From positions 897,409 to 961,408 of the forward strand of contig JAIUJO010000161.1 in the NCBI GenBank assembly GCA_023846275.1: a stretch of DNA of 64,000 nt. The letters are read 5' to 3'. The stretch comes from Vanilla planifolia. Taxonomy: Eukaryota; Streptophyta; Magnoliopsida; Asparagales; Orchidaceae. Below, piece after piece: positions 42,729 through 53,914 of this stretch (position 1 is the stretch's first letter; every line of letters starts with the position of its first letter). A program made the position numbers and the translations under genes. Under the pieces are notes generated by a model. The model made no database searches, was not told the DNA's origin, and saw nothing but the letters and a program-made list of their open reading frames with translations.

Positions 42729-44046
42729 ATTTTTTCATGTCATTCATTTCCTAAGGATTCATAATTTACTTTAAAAATATTTTAAGTTTCAAAAATTAAA
42801 TGATTAAACATTATGGATTATAAATAATATTTTTGTAATCCATTACAAATAACAACTTTATTTCTTTTTTATTAATTTCATGTAATAATAACTGTGGCAC
42901 ATGATATTATATAATAAAACAATAAGTTTATTATAGTTTAATATTTAGAAAAAAACCTAAATAAAATATAATAAATAAGAATTAATTTCTCTTCAAATAG
43001 AGAATATACCTTATATATAAAAGTTTTTGAATAAATTAATATTACTGTAAAAAATAAGAGAAATATAAAATTAAATAATTAGAGTGATACAATATTTTTC
43101 TTTAATATCTATATTAAATAACATATATAAAAATATTAAATGATTATAATTTTTATTATTTAAATACTTTTTCATTTTATGTATGAAAAAAAAATTTAAA
43201 TATATTCTAAAATTTTTTTTAAATATTTATATTATTCCATAGTAATAATAATAGTCTTAAAAAATGTTTTTTAATTTTTGTAAATTTTATATATGATAAT
43301 CTTATATAGTCTAATAAATATTATAATTTTAATTATTAAGGTTTTAGTTTTTTTATTTTTTTTATTTTTTCTCTTTATTTCAATGTGTCTCAAATTATCT
43401 CCATTTATTCTCTCACATATTGTCATTTTATTATTTATCTTCTGATTTTTTATCTCATTACACTGTTATTGGCCTCTCTCTATTATCTATCCCTTCTTTG
43501 TCATTTCCCTTTCTTTAATTTATTTATTTATTATCTCTATTTCTTTTATATTCTCTCTTTTCTTTCTCTCTTCAACAAATTATCTAGTCTCTTTGGATTA
43601 CTATTTTTCTATTTATTTTTCTTTTATTAATTTGTAATTTTTTTATTCTATAAAATAGTTATCTTCATCTCCATTATCACCATTTCAGCACATAAATTTC
43701 TAATATTTAAGTGATCTCTTGTATGACTTAGTATAATATTTAATGGGTTTTATAAATATATTTAATTTTTTATATTTATTACATAATTTAATTTTTTTAA
43801 TAAGCATGATAACTTAATGTAAGAAATTATTGTGTTGGTGTCAATGTTACCAAAAATGATAATTCTTATTATTTTTTATTTATTTCATATAAATAAAATA
43901 TTGACATCATAATATATTGCAATATACATAAAAAACATAAAGTTTATTTAAAAGTTTATATGCTTAATAATTTAAAAAATTTTAAAAATTGTTTAATACT
44001 TTAAGAATAATAATCACACAACTTTGATATTCTATCTTTTGCATGT

Positions 44047-44163
44047 ATGTATGACCACACTTGAATTGTAACATATGATATCATTAGAACTCAAAAGTTA
44101 AGAATGTTTAGACAAGCATGGTGTTGGGATGGGTAACCTTTTTAAATGTCTTATTGTTGCACC
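44047..44163 (+). pseudogene. 5S rRNA pseudogene, type A (copy 12)
   Basis: It shows atgaccacacttgaattg, tcattagaactcaaaagtta (44081-44100), tttagacaagcatg, gttgggatgggtaacc (44123-44138) and ttattgttgcacc. It lies 6976 bp after copy 7. Length of 117 nt is normal. Confidence 0.9.
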
Positions 44164-44327
44164 TATGTTTTCACAACATTTTTTTTAATGAATGAAAATT
44201 AATTTTTATGACATTATTACTTTTAAAAAATTATTATTAAATGATAGTTTATTATTATATTTTAGTAATTAATCTTTAAAAATAATGTCGTAATATTATT
44301 GTTAATTTTAATAAAATGTCTGATGTG

Positions 44328-45834
44328 ATTTTTAGTAAGAGTGAGTTTAATTACATTGAATCATTATTTGATTTATTAGAAAATATTTCCATAAAATATT
44401 TATAGCAAATTTTGATAACTTTTTACAAATATATAAAAATTATTTTTTATAAAGTTTCATTTTAATTTAAAACATGTTATTTTTTATAAAAAATGTAATT
44501 GACAAATGAACCACAATTAAAAATGTAAACAATAGATTTTTAGTTGGTTCGACTTATAAAACAAACCATTTCCACTGCAAAAAAAAGGCAAACACAACAC
44601 AATATAGGCTTTTGCAAATAAACGAGTTGGCAAAGCATCACAACAAAGGAACAAATGAAACAGACAACTATGGTCTTATAATAAAATAAATGAAGTAGGC
44701 TGCTACATTCATAGAAAAAATAAAATGGAAAAAAAGAAAAACTTTAAGAGACCAAAAATCAAAATCTATTCAACAAAAATCATATGCTTCATAAAACCAC
44801 AAAAGTGGCACATATACCTCAATTAAATGAATTAAATATAAAAAAATTAATAACTTAACTGAATTGAGGATGGAAGGAATTTTAAAAGTCTGATGAATGA
44901 ATAGTACAGTAGCATATGAAAGTGATAAGGCAAACAAGTGACTAACTATTTTAATTTTTTTATTAGGAACACATAAAAATTTATGTTCTTATTTTCGTAA
45001 AAAAATTATTTATATGCAATTTGTAAAGGCTAAAAAAACTTGCCAAACACCCAATTTAGTTGTTAGAATTTTCATAGATTTTTTTATATTTTAATCAAGA
45101 AATAAAGAAATAAAAAGCTCACAGATGGGTTTAAAAGTGGATGAAAATGCTGTTCCACAGTCGTCATTCAACCAAAACACTCATAGACCGTTAGGTCACA
45201 AAAAATGAGTGATCGGATGTATGCAATCGAACCTATGCCTTTACAAAAATGAAATTACTCTCATATGTGAGATCAGAATTGTTATCTAACGACAAGATTT
45301 TTCTAGGGCTACTAAACAAATATGAATTATACGATCACAATAGAATACGAACGGATGGCTAAAAGAGTTAGTGATTTGAATGATCAAATACTATAGAAAT
45401 TGTTTGATGGTGAAAATGTGCCATCAAACGATGCAACTTATTTCAACATTTCAGATTTTTATAATGTAGAAAAGCAAAATTGTTTTGTCCCATATTGCTC
45501 ACTAGCATTGTTTGCCTCCACATAAGTAGTTTTGAAAACACGGTACTGGTTCGATTGATTTAATTTGCTAGTCATTGTCGTGTTTCCTTTCGTGATAGCT
45601 CGACTGAAAGAAATTGCAAATTGAAAGAGGGTTTGTGGCATTGATCGTTCGATCATGAATTTTTTCAATCAGGCTGTGCTTCATAATCTCATAATTTTTA
45701 AAATTGTAACGTAAAATTTTGTCATTTTTTGTCCCTCATTGCTCCCATCATTGTTCGTTTCTCCATATAGGTATTTTTGAATGCACTCCGATTAATTTAG
45801 TAGGCCCACTGTAAATGTATGATTACTTTAGTTG
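44328..45834. repeat. Inserted block X, copy 3
   Basis: Homologous to the other two copies, with ttagttggttcgacttataa, aatttgtaaaggctaaa, atgcaatcgaacctatgcct and tgattgatttaatttgct. It shows the internal direct repeat most clearly (45475-45600 against 45721-45810). The frame at 45459-45668 on the minus strand is not conserved in copy 1. Confidence 0.7.
45475..45810. repeat. Internal direct repeat of block X, offset about 246 bp
   Basis: tattgctcactagcattgtt near 45492 is matched by cattgctcccatcattgttc near 45737. Both are followed by ctcca-taagtag or ctccatataggta, by ttttgaa, and by cgattgatttaatttgct or cgattaatttagtaggc. The same pair is visible in copy 1 (about 32010 and 32260). Confidence 0.65.
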
Positions 45835-46745
45835 GCAAGCATTTTTTAAGTATTTAATTTTTAAAAAATATTATATTACTTATATTAAAGACAAAGAAAT
45901 AATATTAAATAAATAGAAAATATATGTTTTAAATATTTTTTAATACTTTAAATAAATAATAAATCTCAAATATTTTAATATTTTATCATTATTAAATATT
46001 GTATAAGATTAACTTATTATATTTTTATAATTATTATAAGTTTTATTATTAAGCTCTAGCTTTTATTTAATTTTTTTCTCCATATCTATGATACTTCTTC
46101 ACCTTTTTCTCTCTCTTATTGTCATTCCCTTTTCGGTCTATTTAATATCTATATCCTAATATTCTTTTTGGCTTATCTCTCTTCTATTCTACCTCAATTT
46201 CTCCTTTCTCTCTCTTCTACTGTTTTATGTTTTTCTCTCTACCTCCATTATGCTTAATTTCTTCTCTTCTTTGTTAATTAATATCTTACCTATTACTATT
46301 ATTATTTTTTTGTTTATTTCACTTTTATTAATTCGTAACTTTCTCACTCTCATGGAATAATTGTTTCTTTCTATATTACCTTTTGTCCATAAATTAACTA
46401 TATATATGAAATATCTCATATTATAAAGTTTAATATGCTATGTCAATAATAATTATATATTTTATTATTTATACTTTTTACATAAATTAATTTTTTCTTA
46501 GAATGATAATGTATTGAAAGAAAATATTAGGTATTAAATGTTTAATTTCAAAAGTAATAGTTTATGTAATTATTTTTTATTCATTTTATATAATAAAATA
46601 TTAATAATAGAAAATATAATAAGAAATCTGATAAGCATAATTTTTTTTAAAATAGTACATGTACAATAAAAAGTAGGGTATTTTGGAAATGAGTCATTAT
46701 CATTAAGACAACAGCCACATGACTATGATATTGTCTTTTGCATGC

Positions 46746-46864
46746 ATTTGTGACCACAAAAACAAAATTTTATGAGTTGATCTAATTCAAACTCTAAAGT
46801 TAAGCATTCTTAGGAATGAGTGCCATTGGGATAGTGATCCCTTGAGAAGTCCTTATGTTGCACA
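46746..46864 (+). pseudogene. 5S rRNA pseudogene, type B (copy 13)
   Basis: It has a well kept 3' end, gagaagtccttatgttgcac at 46844-46863, and ctaaagttaagcattctta in the box A region. The 5' part reads gaccacaaaaacaaaatttt and is degraded. A run of six T at 46867-46872 follows, as expected for a Pol III stop. Confidence 0.88.
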
Positions 46865-47105
46865 TATTTTTTCATAGCATTATTTTTTAATAAGTGAAAA
46901 TTAATTTTAATATTATAATGATGTTAAAATATTTATTTAAATTTTTTTTTATTATTAGCTTTTTGTAATTAGTATTTAATGAAAACTTTATTAACTTTAT
47001 TGTCAATTTGATGTAATTGTTCATATGACACATCACATGATATAACTTATTGCAACTATAATAAATTAAAATTAATTTAAGTTTATAATAGTAAATAGAT
47101 TTTTT

Positions 47106-47243
47106 AAATAAGGTAATATCGATTAATTAAAAATAAGAAATATAAATTTATTTTTTCAATCTTAAATATTCTTGAAATAAGGTGATATTGATTAATTAAA
47201 AATAAGAAATACAAATTTTTTTTTTCAATCATAAATATTTACT
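47106..47243. repeat. 69-bp tandem duplication in B-C spacer
   Basis: Two adjacent copies, 47106-47174 and 47175-47243, each starting aaataaggt, then gat-attgattaattaaaaat or its variant, and ending with ataaatatt-type sequence. They differ at only a few positions, while homologous spacers in other higher-order repeats carry a single diverged copy. This is a recent local event. Confidence 0.85.
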
Positions 47244-48038
47244 AGATTTAAGTCTATATTACATCAAATAGTAATTATTTATTAGACTCATTGTATTATT
47301 TATTATTTAATTAATTTTTAAATATGAATAAATTTGTATTAAATTAATAGTCAAAATATTCTTGAGATATTTATAATATTATAAAATAATAATACACCTA
47401 AAAAATTTTTTCATTTAAAAATAAATAAACGTTACATATAATTTATTTTTTCGATAAATATTATTATTTTAATTATTTAAATTTATCATTTATTAAAACA
47501 TTTTTAACTCTTTTACATCTTTATCTTAATGTCTAACATATTCTCTTACTAACTTCTTTCTTTTATTGTCATTCTCTTATTTGTATCCTTATTCTCTATC
47601 TTTATTTTTGTTGGCCTCTCTACTTTTGCATTTCTCAATATTTAATTTATTTATTTTTTTATTTTTTTTATATTCCTTCTTTTCTTTTGCTCTTTGTTTA
47701 ATTATCTCTCATCTATAGATTTTTATTTTCATATTATCTCTCTCTTATTAATCTTTAAGTTTTTTCCATTTTAAAATAATTATTTGTAGCTATTTTTTTC
47801 TTTTTTAAGAAAATTAATTGATAGAAACTATGAAATCTCTCATACATCACTTTTAAATTATAAGAACTATTACTTAACAAAAGCAAATTGTATATATTAA
47901 TATCTATGCAATGAAAATAAAAATTCTTTTAATTGTTTATTAATTTTATAGAAATAAAATATTATTACAATAATACATCTTGATTTATTATTTTCAAGGC
48001 AATAATTACACAATTAAAATTCTTTCTTTTTCCTATAC

Positions 48039-48153
48039 ATATGCAATAACATTAGCATTATAGCACTACATCAAATTAGCATTTCCATTTTTAAGCATGC
48101 TTATATAACAGTAGATTTTTGATTGGTGACCTCTTGAGCTTATTCTTAGGCAT
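48039..48153 (+). pseudogene. 5S rRNA pseudogene, type C (copy 14)
   Basis: It shows tgcaataacattagcattat, agcactacatcaaattagc, the C-type gcatttcc, ttaagcatgcttatata, and gattggtgacctcttgag at 48121-48138. It ends aggcatttttt. It is better preserved than copy 11. Confidence 0.84.
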
Positions 48154-48285
48154 TTTTTCATATCATTCACTTCTCTAAGGATTGTAAATTTATTTTTAAA
48201 ACGTATAAATTTTTAAAAAATTAAATGATTAGAAATTATCATTTATTTATATTATTTTTGCAGTAATCAATAATAACTATTTTAT

Positions 48286-48376
48286 AAACCATATCATTAC
48301 AAGTCTAAGGTTAAGTATGTTTAGATAAGCGTAATGTTATGATGAATGATCTCTTAAAAAGTCATTTTGTTGCTCA
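48286..48376 (+). pseudogene. 5S rRNA pseudogene, type A, 5' truncated (copy 15)
   Basis: It starts in mid-gene at aaccatatcattacaag, matching position 37100 of copy 7, and continues with ggttaagtatgtttagataa, atgatgaatgatctc and ttttgttgctcat. The first third is missing. The sequence before it is C-type downstream spacer, so a deletion removed the whole A upstream spacer. Confidence 0.85.
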
Positions 48377-49354
48377 TATCTTTTCACAAAACTTATTTTT
48401 TAAATAAATTATAAATTATTTTTATTTTATTATTACTTCAACAAACAATTATTATAAATGATAATTTATAATTATATCTAGTAATTATTTTTTTTAAAAA
48501 ACTTTTTAATATTTTTATTAATTTAATATAGTAGTAAATATGACAAGACATATGATATAACAAAATATTAAATTCAATTTAGTTTATTATTAAGCAAAAA
48601 AGGTTTTGTTAATTATAATAAATTATAATTAATTTATGTTTATAATAGTATATATATGCATTTTGATGAATTCATAAATGAAAAATTTTTATAATTTAGA
48701 TTATGAGATATTAACATTATCATTCTTTTTTTCCCTCTTCATTCTCTAAATCTTTATAATTTTTTAGCTTATATCTCTCACAACTATCCTTCTTTTTTTC
48801 CTCCTTTCTTTTTCTTTTTTTTCTTTATTCATTCAATCTTTTCTATGTTCTCCAATTTTATTTTCCATTTTATTCAATAGTTCCTCATCTCTCTTTATTG
48901 TTATTTTTTCTTTATTTTGCTCTTGTCCATTTCTGACTTTCCCTCTCTCAAAGAGAGTAATTTTCTCCGCCTTCATTATGCTTTTTACTTCTCATCAGTT
49001 ATGAATATTTAAAAAAATTGATTGCGTTTCATAACCAAATTTTAAACATTTATGATAATATATATTTTATTTATTATATTTATTAAGTAATTATATTTTT
49101 TATTTGTAGGAATGATAATATAAGGGAAGAAATTCATTTGTATTAATATCATTGTTATTAAAAAAAGTTTATTTAAATTTATTTATTTATTTTTTTATAA
49201 ATAAAATAATAATATTACAATATAGTATCATGGACATAATAATTATATTAAAATTTTAGAAGTATATTTACTTGTTAATTTATAAACTTTTTAAAATTGT
49301 TATTTATTTTCAAAACAACAATCATGCAACAACAATTTTCTATCACTTTCATGT

Positions 49355-49454
49355 ATTTATGACCACACAAGCATTATTGTACTTGATCCCATTAAACCTC
49401 AAGAGTTAAGCATGCTTGTGTTAGAGAGCTATTGGGATGGGTAACCTCTTGGGT
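49355..49454 (+). pseudogene. 5S rRNA pseudogene, type E, 3' truncated (copy 16)
   Basis: Very well kept until it breaks. It shows gaccacacaagcattattg, cttgatcccattaaacctc, gagttaagcatgcttg (49403-49418) and attgggatgggtaacctctt (49431-49450). It then runs straight into spacer that belongs before a D gene (aaaggcttataggcttgata), losing the last 20 nt or so. Confidence 0.9.
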
Positions 49455-49554
49455 TAAAGGCTTATAGGCTTGATAATGAAGGAAATTTCAGAAATTGTTG
49501 GTTATAATAAAAAAAAAATGATTTCACAACTATGATATTTCTTCTTTGGAATGC

Positions 49555-49666
49555 ATGTTTGACCACAGAAGCATTTTAGCATTGGAACTTGCTAGAACTC
49601 ACAAGCTTGCTTAGTTGAGAGTAGTATTGTTATGCGTGACCTCTTTAAATGTCCAAGTGTTGCACA
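49555..49666 (+). pseudogene. 5S rRNA pseudogene, type D (copy 17)
   Basis: It shows gaccacagaagcattttagc, attggaacttgctagaactc, then acaagcttgcttag (a few nt of box A lost), ttgagagtagtattg, cgtgacctctttaaatgtcc and gtgttgcac. It starts only 200 bp after copy 16 starts, compared with 2.2-2.5 kb in the complete repeats. Confidence 0.89.
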
Positions 49667-50828
49667 AATTGTTCATAGCATTCTTTTTTTTAACAAACAT
49701 GATGATTAATTTTTTCTAAAATTATAACATAAAAGATTACTAAAAATAAAAGTTCATAATTATAATTATAATAATTAATTTTTCAATAATAACTTCATAA
49801 AATCATTATCAATTTTATATAATAATAAATATAGCGCATCATTTAATAGAATAAAATAATAGCTTTATTTTTTTTAAATATTTAGCAAAATAACTTATGT
49901 CAATTATAATAAATTATAATTAATTTATGTTTATAATGGCATATATAAATTGGGTTTTAATTCTTTAGATATAGAAATCTTATATTATAGAACATTTTAG
50001 ATAAAAATAATATTAAATTTATTGTCAAATTATTATTTGAATATTTTTACTTTCCTAAAAAAAAAAGAAATCTCTAAGATTTTTATATTTTATTATTATT
50101 AAATATTATATACAATTAACTTATTGTATTATTATAAATATTGTAATTTTTATTGTTAAGATTTAAATTTTTTATAATTTTTTCTTAATATCTCTGACGT
50201 CCTATGATCTTTTTTCGTTTCATATTATCATATCCTTTTGGTCTCTCTAAGATCATCCCTATATTCTTCTTCTCCTCTCTCCTTTATTTGATCTTAATTT
50301 CTCTTTTCTCTCACCTAAACTTTTTTATTTTTTGCTCTATTTCCTCTATGTTTCTCTTGTCTTCTTTATTAACTAATCTCTTATTTATCACTATTATTAT
50401 TTTTCTCTTAATAATATTTAGCTTTTTTTTCTCTTATTGAATAATTATTTCTTTCTTCATTATCTTTTTCATGTCCATATATTTGCAATATTTATTAAAT
50501 ATTTAATTTTAAATTTTTTAAAATATAACATAAAAAATAACTATATATTTTATTATTTAAATTTTTATGTAATTTAGGTTTTTAATAAGAATAATAACGT
50601 ATTAAAAGAAAATCATTGGTATCAATATCATCAATTTTGAATGAAATAATTTATGTAGTTATTTTTTATTTATTAAAATAAAATATTTATATTAGAATAG
50701 ATTATCGCATGCATTATGTGAATAATGTTTTAAAATAGTACATATACTTGATAACATAGGATATTTAAGAAATTTTTCATTATAATTAAAATAATAATTA
50801 CATAACTATGATAATGACTTTTGCATGC

Positions 50829-50945
50829 ATTTGCAACCATAAGAAAAAATTATAGCTATAGATCAAATTAGAACTCTAAAGTTAAGCATTCTTTGGCAAG
50901 AGTACATTTGGGACAGGTGGTCTCCTCTAAAGTCATTATATAGCA
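50829..50945 (+). pseudogene. 5S rRNA pseudogene, type B (copy 18)
   Basis: It shows tgcaaccataagaaaaaatt, agatcaaattagaactcta, gaactctaaagttaagc at 50871-50887, tttggcaagagtac, and ggtggtctcctctaaagtc. The 3' end has decayed to atatagcata. It shares the gapped 5' region of other B copies. Confidence 0.86.
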
Positions 50946-52194
50946 TATCTTTTTTGAAAACATTCATTTTTTAGTGTGTGATAATCAATATTAATAATTA
51001 GTTTATGTTAAAAAATTAATAAATAAATAATATTATTTTATAATTAATATTTAAGTAATTAATATTTAATAATAACTTTATAACATTATTGCCTTTTTCA
51101 TGTAATAATGAATATGTCACAAACACATGATACAATAAAAAAATAAAATAAAATTTTTTAATATTGAGCAAAATATCTTATATTAATTATTAAAAATATG
51201 AATTAATTTTAAGTTTACAATAATATATACATTGGCTATAGAAAGTTTCAAATAATGCCACATTACATTATTAAAAATAAGATATCTAAATTTATTTTTT
51301 TAATCTTAAATATTTTTCATATTTATGATCTATATTATGTAAAATAGAGAGAATATTTTAGAATAATTTTATTACTTATTATTTAGTTAATTATTTATAA
51401 ATTAAAAAATTTCTATTAAATTAATAATGTTAATATTCTTTAAATATTTGTTATATTACTAAATGATAATAAGCCAAAACAAAATTTCTATTTTTTAGTA
51501 AATAAATGTTATATATAATTTATTTATTAAAAAAATTATTTGTTTAATTATATAAATTTAACTTTTATTAAATAATTTTATCACTTTTTTTATATTTAAC
51601 TTAATGTCTAACATATTCTCTCACTTAATTCTCTCTTTTATTATTCATCCCATATTTGTCTCTTTATTCTCTATCTTTATATTCATTTATGCCTCTCCTC
51701 TATCAGACTCTACTTTCTCATTTCTCATTGTTTCATTTATTTCTTAATTCTGTCTATAACTTTTATATTTTCTCTTTTCCTCCACATTCGATCAACTTTC
51801 ATTTCTATATTGTTATTCTTCTCATTATCTTCCTCTTATCAACCTATAACTTCTTTTCTCTTTTAAAATAATTATCTTTATCAATATTTTCTCTTTTTAA
51901 GAACATTATTTAACTAAATTTATGAAATCATCCATATATCACGGTTTATTATAAAATATATTAATAATATATAAATTTTATTATTTATACCATTCTTAAA
52001 TTAAATTTTTAAATTATGAAAGTGGTGAGTTAAAAAAAGAAAATCATATATTTAATATCTATGTTATAAAAAATAACATTTTTTTAAAGTTTTATTAATT
52101 TTAGATAAATAACATTTCATCATTATATTACATCATGATTCGTTATTTTCATGAAAATAATCACACAACTATGATTCTTTTTTATTTTTCATAC

Positions 52195-52305
52195 ATATGC
52201 GATAACATTACAATTATAGCACTAGATCTAATCAGTGGCTCCATTATTAGGCTTGGTTTTATTAGTGTACTTTTCTGATGGGTGACCACTTGAGAGAATT
52301 GTTAC
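52195..52305 (+). pseudogene. 5S rRNA pseudogene, type C (copy 19)
   Basis: It shows tgcgataacattacaattat, agcactagatctaatcagtg, the C-type ggctcc, then attaggcttggttttatta in box A, and gatgggtgacc at 52277-52287. Its first bases, tgcgat, are intact plant 5S sequence including one CpG. Confidence 0.85.
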
Positions 52306-53800
52306 ATATTCTTTCATATCATTTTTTTTTAAAGAATGATAATTTATGTTAAAGACATGTTAATTTTAAAAAATTCGATGATTATAAATCATTGATTACA
52401 AGTACTTTTTTTGTAATTAATTATTAATATTCACTTTTGAAGTTTAAATTAATTTCATGGAATAATAAGTATGTCAAATCATATGATATAATAAAATTTT
52501 TAAATATATTAATATTAAATTTTTAAAAAAGGGAAATATAAATTTAAATTATTAGTGTTAAATTTTATTTTTTTTAATGTCTATATTACGTTATATAAAA
52601 ACATTATAATAAAAAACCTATATTATTTTATTTAATTAATTTTTTCATTAAAATTATGTAGCAAATTTAGATAAATTTGAAAGATATTCTAAAAATACTA
52701 TTATTGAAATTAATTATTAATAAAAACATAATAAAGTTTATATTATATTTATGTAATAATAACTATGACACTTCATATGATAGAATAAAATAATAATTTT
52801 CATTTAGTTCAAATTTGAAAAAAATATATTATATAAAGTATAACAAATAAGGATTAATTTTAGTTTATGATAGTATATAATTGGGTTTATAGAGTTTTTA
52901 AATAAATTAGCATTACATTATGAAAAATAAGAAATCGAAAATTATTTCTTTAATTTATATATTATATATATTAGTGATCTATATTATGTTAAAAAAATAT
53001 AATATATTAGAATAATTAAATTATTTATTATTTATTAATTAATTAAATTATGAATATATTTAGATTAAAGTAATACTATAAAAATATACTAAATATTTTA
53101 AATATTATAAAATATTTATAAAGTCGAATTAGTCTTTATTTTAAAATAAATAAATGTTATATGTAATTCCAATTTTTTTTAATAAATATTATAAGCTTAA
53201 CTTTTAGATTTCACATTTATTAAATCATTTTTATCACTTTTTCTCTATATCTTAATGTCTAACATATTCTCACACTTAATTCTCTCTTTTGTTATTGTTT
53301 TCTTACTGGCCCATTTATTCTCTAAATTTATATTTTTTTTTTGCCTCACTAGTCTCTATCACTCTCTACATTCTCATTGCTAATTTTTTGTTTTCCTCTT
53401 TGTTAAATTATCTCTTATTTTTCTATTATAGTTTTTCTCTTTACCTTTCCTTTGTTAGTCTATAATCTTTCTCTCTTTTACAATAATTATCTCTATTTAT
53501 ATTTTGTCATTTTAATTATATTAACTAAAAAAATTTTAAAAATCTCTCATATATCAATGTTTTATATATATTGTTTTTGCAATATATATATATATCTTAT
53601 TATTTATATATGTATTAAATTTAATTTTTAAATTATAGGAATGAAAACCTAATAAAAAAAAGTAATATCTATGTCATAAATTATAATTTTTTAACGTTTT
53701 ATTATTTTTTTATAAATAAAATATCATTATTACAATATATCATGATTTATTATTTTATAGACAATAACCACGCAACTATGGTTCATTATCATTTTTATAC

Positions 53801-53914
53801 ATGTGCAACAACATTAGCATTATAGCTCCCGATCTAATTAGTGCTTTAATTTTCAAGCTTACTCATATTCTAGTTATTTTGGGAAGGGTGAACCCTTGAG
53901 AGTGTTGTTACACA
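53801..53914 (+). pseudogene. 5S rRNA pseudogene, type C (copy 20)
   Basis: Last copy of the array. It shows tgcaacaacattagcattat, agctcccgatctaattagtg, the C-type gctttaatt, caagcttactcata, and gggaagggtgaacccttgag at 53881-53900. It lies directly downstream of another C unit, which breaks the E-D-B-C-A order by an internal deletion. Confidence 0.82.

Larger units (their letters stand above)
37501..44327 (+). repeat. Higher-order repeat 2, complete (E, insert, D, B, C, A)
   Basis: Second full set. Tracts lie at about 37515-37610 (E, shortened on its left side), 39605-39860 (D), 40755-41080 (B), 42090-42320 (C) and 43360-43640 (A). Genes start at 37978, 40175, 41425, 42613 and 44047. The A-to-E gene distance is only 907 bp because the left of the E unit is deleted. 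Frames 42039-42338 and 43385-43630 fall in tracts and are not genes. Confidence 0.82.
44328..48700 (+). repeat. Higher-order repeat 3, trimmed (block X, B, C, A fragment)
   Basis: The E gene is absent: A-type downstream spacer joins E-type trailer at about 44328. The D gene is absent too: the end of block X joins D downstream spacer near 45835. Tracts remain at about 46070-46350 (B) and 47480-47800 (C). The A tract is lost because C downstream spacer is fused into the middle of the A gene at 48286. The set is therefore about 4.4 kb and not 7 kb. Confidence 0.78.
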
